From Pantoea sp. Cy-639 (GTDB taxonomy: Bacteria; Pseudomonadota; Gammaproteobacteria; Pseudomonadales; Pseudomonadaceae), in NCBI RefSeq assembly GCF_011752525.1, contig NZ_VWXI01000018.1:62001-126000 (forward strand): 64,000 bases of DNA. The letters run 5' to 3'. The notes under the pieces are model-generated. The model saw nothing but the letters and a program-made list of their open reading frames with translations, was not told where the DNA came from and searched no databases. Made by a program: the position numbers and the translations under genes. Every line of letters starts with the position of its first letter. Position 1 is the first letter of the stretch. Of the stretch, positions 17,061 to 25,684 are shown piece after piece.

Positions 17061-18156
17061 GGCCGAGCACCTCCACGTCGTTGGCCCAGCGTCGGGCGCG
17101 TTCCAGCAGTTGATGGGTGTCCAGCGGCGACTCGCGCACCGCCAGCACCAGTTGTCCCAGGGCCTGTTCGCCGATGGTCTCGATCCCGCCTTGCAGCAGG
17201 CGCACACGACCACCAAGTTCGGCGAACAACGCGCTCAGCTCTGGCTCGCCGACCAGGTCGAGCTTGAGCACCACGGCCGCGTGACGACTGCTCGGACTGG
17301 CCCGCAGGCTGGCCTGCAAGGCCGCCGGCAGGCGCGTTTGCAGCGGTGCCAGCAAGGTGCGGGTGACTTCGTGGCGGGGCGCTCCGAATACCTGCCATAC
17401 CTCCCCTTGCTCGACGATCTCGCCGCGCTCGAGCACCACCACCCGCTGGCAGATATCGCGGATCACCGCCATTTCATGGGTGATCAGCACGACTGTCAGG
17501 CCCAGGCGCTGGTTGATATCGCGCAGCAATTCGAGGATCGACGCCGTGGTTTCCGGGTCGAGTGCCGACGTGGCCTCGTCGCACAGCAGGATTTCGGGGT
17601 CGTGGACCAGGGCACGGGCGATACCGACCCGCTGCTTCTGTCCGCCCGATAGCTGCGCCGGGTAGACCTGGTGTTTTTCCGCCAGGCCGACCAGCTCCAG
17701 CAGTTCGCGCACCTTACGCTGGCGCTCGGCCTTGGCCACGCCAGCCACTTTCAGTGGCAGCTCGACGTTCTGCCATACGGTCTTGGCCGACATCAGGTTG
17801 AAGTGCTGGAAGATCATGCCGATGCGCCGGCGCAGTGCCACCAGCCGATCCTCGTCGAACGGCGCGATGTCCACCTGGTCGATCAGTACCCGACCCTGGC
17901 TGGGCTGTTCCAGGCGGTTGATGGTGCGCAACAGCGACGACTTGCCGGCGCCGCTGCGGCCGATGATGCCGAAGATCTCGCCACGCCGGATGTTCAGGTC
18001 GATGCCTTGCAGGGCCGGCTGTGTCTGCCCCGGGTAGGTCTTGCCCAGGCCGAGGAAGCGCACGTGGGCCTGGTTGACCTCCGGGCGCAGCGCGGTTTCC
18101 GGGGCTTTGGCCGGGGTGCTGGGAACGGGCGCCCTGAGGGCGCTGGCCTGGCTCAT
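17050..18156 (-). CDS. metN: MetN-type ABC transporter ATP-binding protein
   Basis: A 368-residue ATPase. The Walker A is GRSGAGKS (66-73), the signature LSGGQ is at 169-173, and Walker B ILLCDE is at 189-194. The C-terminal region (about 280-350) resembles the NIL regulatory domain that senses substrate in MetN proteins. There is an N-terminal extension of about 30 residues rich in Pro and Ala before the ABC core. metQ ends two bases upstream of its start, and metI overlaps its end. Together they form an importer powered by ATP. Confidence 0.92.
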   Translation of the reverse strand: MSQASALRAPVPSTPAKAPETALRPEVNQAHVRFLGLGKTYPGQTQPALQGIDLNIRRGEIFGIIGRSGAGKSSLLRTINRLEQPSQGRVLIDQVDIAPFDEDRLVALRRRIGMIFQHFNLMSAKTVWQNVELPLKVAGVAKAERQRKVRELLELVGLAEKHQVYPAQLSGGQKQRVGIARALVHDPEILLCDEATSALDPETTASILELLRDINQRLGLTVVLITHEMAVIRDICQRVVVLERGEIVEQGEVWQVFGAPRHEVTRTLLAPLQTRLPAALQASLRASPSSRHAAVVLKLDLVGEPELSALFAELGGRVRLLQGGIETIGEQALGQLVLAVRESPLDTHQLLERARRWANDVEVLGHVD

Positions 18157-18157
18157 G

Positions 18158-18958
18158 TCAGCCTTCCCAGCCGGCCTGGTAGAGGGTGCCGTGGGCCTTG
18201 TCCAGGGCTGCGCGCACGGCCGGCGAGTGCTGGTAGATGTCGACGAACCGGGCCAGGCGCGGGTCGTTCTTTTCCTGCGGGCGGATGACGAACTGGATCA
18301 CGTACTCCTTGTTCTCCAGGCCATCGAACAGCAGCGCCGAGGTGGCGTCGAAGCTGTTGGCCAGGCGGATGTAGGCCGGATAGCCCTGGACCAGGTCGGC
18401 ATCGTCATAGGCGCGGACCAGTTGCACCGCCTCGACCTGGAGGATCCGGAGCTTTTTCGGGTTGGCGACGATATCGTCCTCGGTGGCCTTGTAGCCCACG
18501 CCGGGCTTGAGGGTAATCAGTCCGGCCTTGGCCAGCAGTTGCAGGCCTCGGCCACTGTTGATCGGATCGTTGGCGATGGCCACGCTGGCGCCTTCGGGCA
18601 GTGCCTCGATGCTTTTGTACCGCTTCGAGTACAGGCCGACGTTGTTGATGATGCCCGGGGCATAGGGGACCAGGTCGAAGCCGGCAGCGGCCTTGGCATT
18701 CTCGAGGAACGGGATGTGCTGGAAGTAGTTGACGTCGATGTCGCCGCTGTTGAGGCTGACATTCGGCGCAATCCAGTCGCTGAACTCGATCAGTTTCACC
18801 TCCAGGCCTTGCTTGTGGGCCTCTTCCACCGCCGCTTCCAGCGGTATGGCGAAGGCCGCGGTGGTACCGATCTTCAACGGCTCGGCGGCCAGGGCGACGG
18901 TGGAAAGGCCCAGGCCCAAGGCGAGGGCCGCGATGGGGCGGAACAGTTTCTCAAGCAT
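18158..18958 (-). CDS. metQ: MetQ/NlpA family substrate-binding protein
   Basis: A 266-residue binding protein. A signal peptide (MLEKLFRPIAALALGLGLS, cleaved near ALAAEP) leads into PLKIGTTAAFAIPLEAAVEEA. NlpA-family features follow: DVNYFQHIPFLE, APGIINNVGLYSKRYKS and ANDPINSGRGLQLL. The region before the cleavage site has no lipobox cysteine, so it is probably a soluble periplasmic protein. The start at 18958 overlaps the stop of the upstream monooxygenase by 8 bases. MetQ proteins bind methionine; in this operon another small organosulfur compound is plausible. Confidence 0.9.
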   Translation of the reverse strand: MLEKLFRPIAALALGLGLSTVALAAEPLKIGTTAAFAIPLEAAVEEAHKQGLEVKLIEFSDWIAPNVSLNSGDIDVNYFQHIPFLENAKAAAGFDLVPYAPGIINNVGLYSKRYKSIEALPEGASVAIANDPINSGRGLQLLAKAGLITLKPGVGYKATEDDIVANPKKLRILQVEAVQLVRAYDDADLVQGYPAYIRLANSFDATSALLFDGLENKEYVIQFVIRPQEKNDPRLARFVDIYQHSPAVRAALDKAHGTLYQAGWEG

Positions 18959-20339
18959 GGCGCAGGGCTCCAGTCGGGGCAGGGATCGGGTTTCGGTAAG
19001 CGGCGCCAGGATGGTCGGCGGGAAGGTGAGGCTGGGACGTGGCGAACAGCTTCTGGCGCAGGCTGCCCTCACGATAGGCAGTCTTGTAGCGGCCACGGCG
19101 TTGCAGTTCGGGCACCACCAGGTCGATGAAGTCCTCGTAGCTTTCCGGGGTGACGGTGCGGGTCAGGTTGAAGCCATCCAGGCCAGTCTCGTCGATCCAG
19201 GCGATCAGTTGCTCGGCCACCTGCTGCGGATCGCCAACCAGGATCACGTAGCGTCCGCCCAGGGCGTGCTGTTCGAGCAGGCGGCGACGGGTCCAGGCAT
19301 TGTCCTGCAACTGGCGGGTGGCGGACTGGATGGCATTGCCCTGGGTGAAGCCGATCGGCTCGTCCAGGCCGTAGCGCGAGAAGTCGATGCCGGTGGAACT
19401 GGCAAAGTGCGCCACGCCGGCCTCGGGGCTGGCGTAGCTCAGGTATTCGGCATGCTTGGCGCGAGCCTGTGCCTCGCTGGGAGCGACCACCACGCTGATG
19501 CCCATGAATACCTTGAGCGCCTGCGGATCACGCCCGGCGGCCTTGGCCGCAGCGCGGACCTTGTCGACCTGGGCGCGGGTGGCCGCCTTGTCCTGGCCAC
19601 TGATGAACACGCATTCGGCGTGGTTGCCGGCGAAGGCCAGGCCGCGTGTCGAACTGCCGGCCTGGAACAGCACCGGAGTACGCTGCGGCGAGGGTTCGCA
19701 CAGGTGGTAGCCGTCGACTTTGTAGAACTCGCCGTGGTGCTCGACCTTGCGCACCTTGTCTGGCCGCGCGTAGACGCGCTGCGCGCGGTCGGCGACCACG
19801 GCGTCGTCGTCCCAGCTGCCTTCGAGCAGCTTGTACAGCACTTGCAGGTATTCGTCGGCCTGGTCGTAGCGGCGGTCGTGCTCGGGCTGCTGCTCCAGGC
19901 CCATGGCCCGCGCGGCGCTGTCGAGGTAGCCAGTGACGATGTTCCAGCCGACCCGGCCGTCGCTCAGGTGGTCGAGGGTGGAGAGGCGCCGGGCGAACAG
20001 GTAGGGCGCCTCGTAGGTGAGGTTGGCGGTCAGGCCGAAGCCCAGGTGGCGGGTCACTGCGGCCATGGCCGAGACCAGCAGCAGCGGATCGTTGACCGGC
20101 AGCTGGATCGCCTCCTTCAGCGGCACCTCCACCGACTGCCCGTAGACATCGTAGGTACCGACGATGTCGGCGATGAACAGGCCGTCGAACAGCCCGCGCT
20201 CGAGCAGGCGGGCGAGATCGGTCCAGTACGCGAGGGTCTTGTACTGGGTCGAGGTATCCCGCGGGTGGGTCCACAGCCCGTGGTTGATATGCCCGATGCA
20301 GTTCATGTTGAAGGCGTTGAGGAGGATTTCCCTGGCCAT
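18951..20339 (-). CDS. LLM-class FMN-dependent monooxygenase (NtaA/DszA/SnaA family)
   Basis: A 462-residue flavin-dependent oxygenase of the luciferase-like superfamily. It uses reduced FMN and O2 to attack organosulfur or amine substrates. Recognisable segments are LNAFNMNCIGHINHGLW at the N terminus, DGLFIADIVGTYDVYG, the core VGWNIVTGYLDSAARA, and TPVLFQAGSSTRGLAFA. The stop of the upstream SfnB-type gene overlaps its ATG, and its own stop overlaps metQ, so the run is tightly coupled. No flavin reductase is encoded nearby, so reduced flavin must come from elsewhere. The exact substrate is unknown; sulfur release from sulfones or thioethers is the likely role. Confidence 0.88.
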   Translation of the reverse strand: MAREILLNAFNMNCIGHINHGLWTHPRDTSTQYKTLAYWTDLARLLERGLFDGLFIADIVGTYDVYGQSVEVPLKEAIQLPVNDPLLLVSAMAAVTRHLGFGLTANLTYEAPYLFARRLSTLDHLSDGRVGWNIVTGYLDSAARAMGLEQQPEHDRRYDQADEYLQVLYKLLEGSWDDDAVVADRAQRVYARPDKVRKVEHHGEFYKVDGYHLCEPSPQRTPVLFQAGSSTRGLAFAGNHAECVFISGQDKAATRAQVDKVRAAAKAAGRDPQALKVFMGISVVVAPSEAQARAKHAEYLSYASPEAGVAHFASSTGIDFSRYGLDEPIGFTQGNAIQSATRQLQDNAWTRRRLLEQHALGGRYVILVGDPQQVAEQLIAWIDETGLDGFNLTRTVTPESYEDFIDLVVPELQRRGRYKTAYREGSLRQKLFATSQPHLPADHPGAAYRNPIPAPTGALRHA

Positions 20340-21520
20340 CAGATGGTCCCCCGGCGTGGCGGCTTCTCGTCGTTGAGGTAGTAGTTGCCGATGGCGTGGT
20401 ACTTCCAGCGCACCGGGTCGTGCAGGGTGTGCACCCGGGCGTTGCGCCAGTGGCGGTCGAGGTTGTGCTCGGCCAGGGTCGCCTGGCTGCCGGCCAGCTC
20501 GAACAGCGTGGTGCCGGCGGCCAGGGAAATCTCGGTGCTGATCGCCCGGGCCTCGGCCACGGCGACGGAGGCGGCGGCGAGGGTCTCGGCGTTGCTGTCG
20601 GCCTGGGCGATGTCGAGGATCTCGCCGGCGCGCTCGAGCAGGGCCTCGGCGGCGTGCAAGCGGATCGCCAGGTGGCCGAAGCTCTTCAGGGTCAACGGGT
20701 CGTCGCTGGCCTTGTCGAGGCCGGAGTCGATCCAGGGCCGGCTGCGGGTGCGCACGAAGTGCAGGGCGTCCTCGAAGGCCGCGCGGGCGATGCCGGTGTC
20801 GATGGCGGCGTGGAGGATCTGCGCCAGCGGACCGACCGTGGTCGGGCGCTCGAAGGCGCTGGCGAACGGCACCACGTCCTCGGCGCGGACCGGGACGTGG
20901 TTGAACACCACCGAACCACTGCCGGTGGTGCGTTGGCCGAAGCCGCTCCAGTCGTCGATCACTTCGATGCCGGGGGCATCGGCGGGGACGAAGGCCAGGT
21001 GCGAGATGTCCTGCTCGTCGATCACCAGGGTCGGTATGCGCTGGGCGTAGATCGCGCCGGTGCAGTAGAACTTGCGACCGTCGATGCGGTAGTGGCCGCC
21101 GTCGCGGCTCAGGCGCGTGGTGCGTTCGTGGGCGTTCTTCGTGCCGAGTTCGGCCAGGGCATTGCCGAAGCGCCGGCCGGCGAGGACTTCGGCGTACAGG
21201 CGCTTGTGCTGCTCGGGTGTGCCGTTCACGCGCAGCACTTCCAGGGCGTAGAAGTGGTTTTGCGGGATTTGCCCGAGCGAAGCGTCGGCCTGGGCGATAC
21301 GGGCGACGACCTTGGCCAGGGTGGCGTTGGATACGCCGGCGCCGCCAAAGGCCTTGGGCACGCTGATGCCCCACAGGCCGGTGTGCACGAAGCGTTCGAG
21401 CTCGGCGTGGGGCAGACGGCGCTCGCGGTCGCGCACGGCGCTGTCCTGGCGCAGGTACTGGGCGAGCTCGTCGGCGACGGCGAGGGCTTCGCCGTCGGTG
21501 GTGATGAGGGATGCGGTCAT
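20339..21520 (-). CDS. SfnB family sulfur-acquisition oxidoreductase (acyl-CoA dehydrogenase fold), copy 1
   Basis: A 393-residue protein of the acyl-CoA dehydrogenase/DszC-like group. Its relatives in Pseudomonas serve sulfur acquisition from sulfones and related compounds. Visible landmarks are LWGISVPKAFGGAGVSNATLAKV, IPQNHFYALEVL, FYCTGAIYAQRIPTLV and the C-terminal NLDRHWRNARVHTLHDP, which is typical of the flavin monooxygenase branch. The start at 21520 has GGAGAG; an in-frame ATG at 21595 lies in the next intergenic gap. It is paralogous to the gene immediately upstream, and the DNA around 20396-20465 and 21653-21722 is nearly identical. Confidence 0.87.
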   Translation of the reverse strand: MTASLITTDGEALAVADELAQYLRQDSAVRDRERRLPHAELERFVHTGLWGISVPKAFGGAGVSNATLAKVVARIAQADASLGQIPQNHFYALEVLRVNGTPEQHKRLYAEVLAGRRFGNALAELGTKNAHERTTRLSRDGGHYRIDGRKFYCTGAIYAQRIPTLVIDEQDISHLAFVPADAPGIEVIDDWSGFGQRTTGSGSVVFNHVPVRAEDVVPFASAFERPTTVGPLAQILHAAIDTGIARAAFEDALHFVRTRSRPWIDSGLDKASDDPLTLKSFGHLAIRLHAAEALLERAGEILDIAQADSNAETLAAASVAVAEARAISTEISLAAGTTLFELAGSQATLAEHNLDRHWRNARVHTLHDPVRWKYHAIGNYYLNDEKPPRRGTI

Positions 21521-21595
21521 GTTGCTCTCCGGGGGCCATCGCAGGGCAAGCCCGCCCCCACTGGGGAGCGGACGGGGCCTGTGTCGGGCCGACAA

Positions 21596-22837
21596 TCAGA
21601 TCCAGGAATGGCGGGCGGGCAGGGTGCCGTTGAGGTAGTAGGCGCCGACGGCGTGGTACTTCCAGCGCACCGGATCGTGCAGGGTGTGGACCCGGGCGTT
21701 GCGCCAGTGCCGGTCGAGATTGAACTCGGCGAGGCTGGCGCGGCTGCCGGCCAGCTCGAACAGCTTCTCGCTGGCCTGCAGGGCGATCTCGGTGGTCAGC
21801 ACCTTGGCCTCGGCCACGGCAATCGAGGCGCGTGCTGCGGCGGCAGCGTCGATGGGGCCGGCGTTGACGGCGTCGAGTATCTTGGCGGCCTTGCGCAGCA
21901 GGGCCTCGGCGGCATGCAGGTCGAGTTTCAGGCGGCCGACGTCGGCGATCACATAGGGATCGTCACTGTTGCGTTCGACCTTGGCCTCGATCCACGGCCG
22001 CGATTTCTCGCGCACGAAATGGATCGCATCGTCGATCGCGGCGGCGGCGATCCCTGCGTCGATGGCGGCCTGGATCAGTTGCGAGACGGCGCCCTGGATG
22101 TTCGGCACCTCGCGCTGGCGCCCGGTATCGATGACCAGGTCGGCGTCCACCGGCACCTGGTCGAGCAGCACGGTACCGCTGGCGGTGGTGCGCTGGCCGA
22201 AGCCGGACCAGTCGTCGACGATACGCAGCCCGGGGCTGCCACGGCGAACGAAGGCCAGGCGCTGGCGGCCTTCGTCGTCGAGCGCCTTGACCGCTACCCA
22301 GTGGGCGAACAGGGCGCCGGTGGAGTAGAACTTCTCGCCGCTGATGCGATAGCCGTCAGCGTCGCGGGTGATGCGCGCCTTGAGCGTCAGGGTGTCCTTG
22401 GTGCCGCGTTCAGGGCCGGCGTTGCCGATGCGCCAGCCGTCGAGCACGCTGCGAAAGAGCGTCTCCTGCTGCGCCTGGGTGGCGCTCAGGCGCAGCAGGT
22501 GCAGGAGGCCGAACTGGTTCTGCGGGATCTGCCCCAGCGCCGGGTCGGCGGCGCTGATCAGGCGGAACACTTCGGCGAGGGTCGCAAACGATACCTCGGG
22601 GCCGCCGAAGGCCTTGGGCACGCTGATGCTGCCCAGGCCGCTGCGGGTGAACTGCTCGATCTCGGCCCATGGCAGCTTGCGCTGCTGGTCGCGACGGGCC
22701 GCCTGCTGGCGGGCCAGGTCGGCCAGTTCGCGGGCGGCCTGCAGGGCCTCTTCGTCGTTGCGCAGTACCTTGGCGGGCAGCAGCAGTGGCGAGCTGTCGA
22801 GATCGCTGGTGAAGGGGGTATGTGGCTGGCTGGACAT
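21596..22837 (-). CDS. SfnB family sulfur-acquisition oxidoreductase, copy 2
   Basis: A 413-residue paralogue of the preceding protein, about 20 residues longer at the N terminus (MSSQPHTPFTSDLDSS). It shares LGSISVPKAFGGPEVSFATLAEV, DPALGQIPQNQFGLL, KFYSTGALFAHWV, RPWIEAKVERNSDDPYVIADVG and NLDRHWRNARVHTLHDP. It is the first gene of the minus-strand operon. The leader upstream (to about 23030) holds an ATTCCTAAAC element that resembles one upstream of the sulfate operon. It probably oxygenates an organosulfur substrate with reduced flavin. Two non-identical copies suggest two substrates or a heteromer. Confidence 0.87.
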   Translation of the reverse strand: MSSQPHTPFTSDLDSSPLLLPAKVLRNDEEALQAARELADLARQQAARRDQQRKLPWAEIEQFTRSGLGSISVPKAFGGPEVSFATLAEVFRLISAADPALGQIPQNQFGLLHLLRLSATQAQQETLFRSVLDGWRIGNAGPERGTKDTLTLKARITRDADGYRISGEKFYSTGALFAHWVAVKALDDEGRQRLAFVRRGSPGLRIVDDWSGFGQRTTASGTVLLDQVPVDADLVIDTGRQREVPNIQGAVSQLIQAAIDAGIAAAAIDDAIHFVREKSRPWIEAKVERNSDDPYVIADVGRLKLDLHAAEALLRKAAKILDAVNAGPIDAAAAARASIAVAEAKVLTTEIALQASEKLFELAGSRASLAEFNLDRHWRNARVHTLHDPVRWKYHAVGAYYLNGTLPARHSWI

Positions 22838-23003
22838 CAGTACCGCTCCTTGGCTGCACTCAATGCCCTGGCGTTGCGCACTGGGGTGATTGTGATCCTG
22901 ACCATTCCTTACCTCACAAAAGTTGGATGCGTCGCCTCAGTGGATGGCGACAGACATTTGCTGGTCCGGTGGTCCGGTTCATATACCCTATTCGTTTATA
23001 AAA

Positions 23004-23028
23004 AGTTTATGAACTAACGTTTAGGAAT
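23004..23028 (-). promoter_or_regulatory. Sulfur-regulon-like AT-rich element upstream of the sfnB/met operon
   Basis: Read on the minus strand, the 25 bases begin ATTCCTAAACGTTAG and end CATAAACT. They match the oscA-sbp element (58432-58456) at 16 of 25 positions and the tonB element (62865-62889) at 17 of 25, by hand alignment. It lies about 170 bases upstream of the SfnB copy 2 start, in a sharply AT-rich patch (22980-23035). The rest of the 22838-23131 gap shows no gene. Confidence 0.5.
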
Positions 23029-23065
23029 ATTGATAGAAGAACTGCCGAGTCGTGGGGATAAAAAA

Positions 23066-23116
23066 CGCGGGGCAAGTCCGCTCCCACGCCCTTGTGGAAG
23101 CGGGCTTGCCCCGCGA
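23066..23116. repeat. REP pair
   Basis: The cgcggggcaagtccgctccc arm (from 23066) and a near-complementary gcgggcttgccccgcga arm (ending 23116) flank a short loop. It lies just after the tcyN stop, between two minus-strand operons, and may separate their transcripts. Confidence 0.85.
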
Positions 23117-23131
23117 TTGCATGGTTGGCGC

Positions 23132-23893
23132 TCAGTCCTGTGCGGCGGCGGTCCCCAGGAACTTGCGCAGGAACTGCCGGGTGCGTTCTTCCCTGGGATT
23201 GGCGAACAGCGCCTTGGCCTCGCCCTGCTCGACGATCACGCCCTTGTCGAAGAAGATCACCCGGTTGGCCACGTCACGGGCGAAGCTCATCTCGTGGGTG
23301 ACGATGATCATGGTGCGCTTCTCTTCGGCCAGGCCGCGGATGGTCGCCAGCACTTCGCCGACCAGTTCGGGATCGAGTGCCGAGGTGGGTTCGTCGAACA
23401 GGATCACCTCCGGCTCCATGGCCAGGGCACGGGCGATGGCCACCCGTTGTTGCTGGCCACCGGACAGGCGTCGGGGGTAGGCGTCTTCCTTGCCAGCCAG
23501 GCCGACCTTGGCCAGCAGCCGCTTGCCCAGTTCGATGGCCTGGTCGCGCGGCGTCTTCTTGACGATCACCGGCCCTTCGATGACGTTCTCCAGGGCAGTG
23601 CGGTGGGGGAACAGGTTGAAGTTCTGGAACACGAACCCGGCCTGTTGGCGCAGGCGGCGGATCGCACCTTGCTGGCTGCCCAGGGGGCGGTTGGCGTCGA
23701 TGCTGATGGCGCCGATCTGGATACGCCCGGCGTCGGGTGTTTCCAGCAGGTTCAGGCAGCGCAGGAAGGTGGTCTTGCCCGAGCCGCTGGGGCCGATGAT
23801 GGCCACCACCTCGCCGGGCTGCACGCTCAGGTCGATGCCCTTGAGCACGGTCTGGCCCTTGAACTGCTTGGTCAGGCCTTCTACTACGATCAT
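23132..23893 (-). CDS. tcyN: L-cystine-type ABC transporter ATP-binding protein
   Basis: A 253-residue ATPase of the polar amino-acid ABC family. It has Walker A GPSGSGKT near residues 34-41, Q-loop FVFQNFNLFPH, signature LSGGQQQR and Walker B VILFDEPTSALDP. It powers uptake by the adjacent permease and binding protein. Its start is 2 bases past the permease stop. The sulfur setting (SfnB genes on one side, serine acetyltransferase on the other) supports cystine or a related sulfur amino acid as substrate. The family alone would allow other polar amino acids. Confidence 0.88.
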   Translation of the reverse strand: MIVVEGLTKQFKGQTVLKGIDLSVQPGEVVAIIGPSGSGKTTFLRCLNLLETPDAGRIQIGAISIDANRPLGSQQGAIRRLRQQAGFVFQNFNLFPHRTALENVIEGPVIVKKTPRDQAIELGKRLLAKVGLAGKEDAYPRRLSGGQQQRVAIARALAMEPEVILFDEPTSALDPELVGEVLATIRGLAEEKRTMIIVTHEMSFARDVANRVIFFDKGVIVEQGEAKALFANPREERTRQFLRKFLGTAAAQD

Positions 23894-23895
23894 TT

Positions 23896-24564
23896 TCAGT
23901 GCTCCTGGTCGTGCTGGTTGACCCGTGCTTCCATGCGGTTCTGGAAGTGCGCCAGGATGCTGCACAGGATCCAGTAGACCACGGCCACGGCCAGGTACAT
24001 GGTGAACACCTCGAAGGTCCGCGCGGTGATCAGCTGGGCCTGGCGGAACAGCTCGGGCACCTGGATGGTCGCCGCCAGGGCGGTGTCCTTGACCAGCGAG
24101 ATGAAGCTGTTGCCCAGCGGTGGCAGGGCGGTGCGCAGGGCCTGGGGCAGGATCGCCCGGCGCATGGACTGGGTGCGGGTCATGCCGATGCTGGCGGCGG
24201 CCTCCCACTGGCCACGGTCGATCGAGGAAATCGCCGCTCGCAGGATCTCGCAGATGTACGCCGCCATGTTCAGCGACAGGCCGATCAGCGAGGCCGGGAT
24301 CGGGTCGAGCTCGATACCGATCTGCGGCAGGCCGAAGTAGATCACGAACAGTTGCACCAGCAGCGGCGTGCCGCGGAAGAACGACACGTAGACGCGCGCG
24401 ATCCAGTCCAGCGGCAGGATCTTCGACAGGCGCATCAGTGCCAGGCCGAAGCCCAGCACCAGGCCGAAGAACATGCCGCCGACACTGAGCAGCACGGTGT
24501 AGCCGGCGCCTTTCAGCAGGAAGGGCGCGGAGTCGACAACAAGTTGCAGGGTTTCAGCGATCAT
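23896..24564 (-). CDS. tcyL: L-cystine-type ABC transporter permease
   Basis: A 222-residue permease of the HisMQ/YecS type with about five membrane spans. The EAA-like coupling loop reads WEAAASIGMTRTQSMRRAILPQALRTALPPLGN. It forms a homodimeric inner-membrane channel in this family. The start overlaps the binding-protein stop by 4 bases (24561-24564), and the ATPase gene follows after 2 bases, so all three are one transcript. Confidence 0.88.
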   Translation of the reverse strand: MIAETLQLVVDSAPFLLKGAGYTVLLSVGGMFFGLVLGFGLALMRLSKILPLDWIARVYVSFFRGTPLLVQLFVIYFGLPQIGIELDPIPASLIGLSLNMAAYICEILRAAISSIDRGQWEAAASIGMTRTQSMRRAILPQALRTALPPLGNSFISLVKDTALAATIQVPELFRQAQLITARTFEVFTMYLAVAVVYWILCSILAHFQNRMEARVNQHDQEH

Positions 24565-25367
24565 TGGGTCACGTCGGCACCGAAGTATTTCTCGGAGAGC
24601 TTGGCCAGCGTGCCATCGGCCTTGAGCTTGTCGATGGCCTTGTTGATCGCCGCCAGCAGCTCAGGCTCGCCCTTGCGCAGGGCCACGCCCGATTCGAGCT
24701 TGGAGAACTTCTCGCCGGCGAGCGCGGTGGGTTTCTTGTCTTTCGCGGTTTTCTGGACGTACTCGAGTGCCGCCAGGCGGTCGATCAGGATGGCGTCGAT
24801 ACGGCCGTTGCGCAGGTCGGCGAACTTGGTGGGGTCATCTTCGTAGGTACGGACATCGGCTGTCGGTACATCCTGTTTCACCCACTGCTCGTAGTTGGTG
24901 CCCAGGCCAACCCCGACTTTCTTGCCGCCGAGGTCGGCGGCCGTCTTGATGTTCTTCTCGTTGTCGCTGCCCTTGAGCACCAGGGCCTGGATGCCCGAGA
25001 CGGTGTAGGGCTCGGAGAAGTCGTACTTCTTCTTGCGCTCCTCGGAGATGGTCACCTGGTTGATCACCACGTCCAGGCGCTTGGACTCGAGGGCGGCGAG
25101 GATACCGTCCCACTTGGTCGGCTGGATCTTGGCCTTGACCCCCAGCTCCTTGGCCAGCAGTTCGGAGAACTCGACCTCGAAGCCGGCCAGCTTGCCGTTC
25201 TCGTCCTGGAAGCTGAACGGTGGGTAGGTCCCTTCCAGGCCGACGTTGATCACGCCCTTTTCTTCGATGGTCTTCAGTTGCTCGCCGGCGAAGGCCTGGC
25301 CAAGCAGGCCTGCGCCAAGCAACACTGCCAGGCTGGCGTTGAGAAGCGGTTTGCTGAATCGGATCAT
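24561..25367 (-). CDS. tcyJ: L-cystine-type ABC transporter substrate-binding protein
   Basis: A 268-residue family-3 solute-binding protein. A signal peptide ends near GQAFAGE. The binding fold starts with LKTIEEKGVINVGLEGTYPPFSF and includes KLAGFEVEFSELLA and VVINQVTISEERKKKYDFSEPY, the signature region. The sequence resembles FliY/TcyJ cystine-binding proteins. It is the first gene of a three-gene minus-strand operon. Its promoter must lie in the 317-base gap shared with the divergent epsC gene. Confidence 0.88.
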   Translation of the reverse strand: MIRFSKPLLNASLAVLLGAGLLGQAFAGEQLKTIEEKGVINVGLEGTYPPFSFQDENGKLAGFEVEFSELLAKELGVKAKIQPTKWDGILAALESKRLDVVINQVTISEERKKKYDFSEPYTVSGIQALVLKGSDNEKNIKTAADLGGKKVGVGLGTNYEQWVKQDVPTADVRTYEDDPTKFADLRNGRIDAILIDRLAALEYVQKTAKDKKPTALAGEKFSKLESGVALRKGEPELLAAINKAIDKLKADGTLAKLSEKYFGADVTQ

Positions 25368-25684
25368 GTGGCTGGCCCCGCGCTTATTGTGAAAGTAGTG
25401 GGTGGCGACTATAGGGGTGGGTTGTATAGGCTGGGAAATAATAAAAAATCAGTTTGTTATTCACTTATTGCCTTTCGTCATGAGCTGGCAACACTGAGGG
25501 TAGTCACGAATGAAAAGCCCGTCAGCGTTGCTTATGCTCGACTTGGCGCAGGATGGAATAAAGCGTTGTTTTTTCCAAGAGGGGGATATGTCGTATCGTA
25601 TTTGCCCTACAGGAGTGACCCTGTGGGTGCGAACTTGCTCCACAAGGAACGAACACTCGGATAATGGCCTGCCAGGAGAACAGC
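25368..25684. other. Divergent intergenic region tcyJ/epsC
   Basis: This 317-base gap separates divergent sulfur genes and holds both promoters. On the minus strand a TATAGT (25413 region) with weak upstream TTCCCA is the best sigma-70 candidate for tcyJ. AT-rich stretches occupy 25435-25470. Short frames in it lack ribosome sites and look non-coding. No clear ATTCnTAAA element was found here, unlike at the other sulfur loci. Confidence 0.5.

Noticed and set aside
20396..23017. 873-codon plus-strand frame opposite the two SfnB genes
   Set aside because: Translation is low-complexity Val/Gly/Asp/Gln text typical of antisense frames; the minus-strand genes have clear family motifs.
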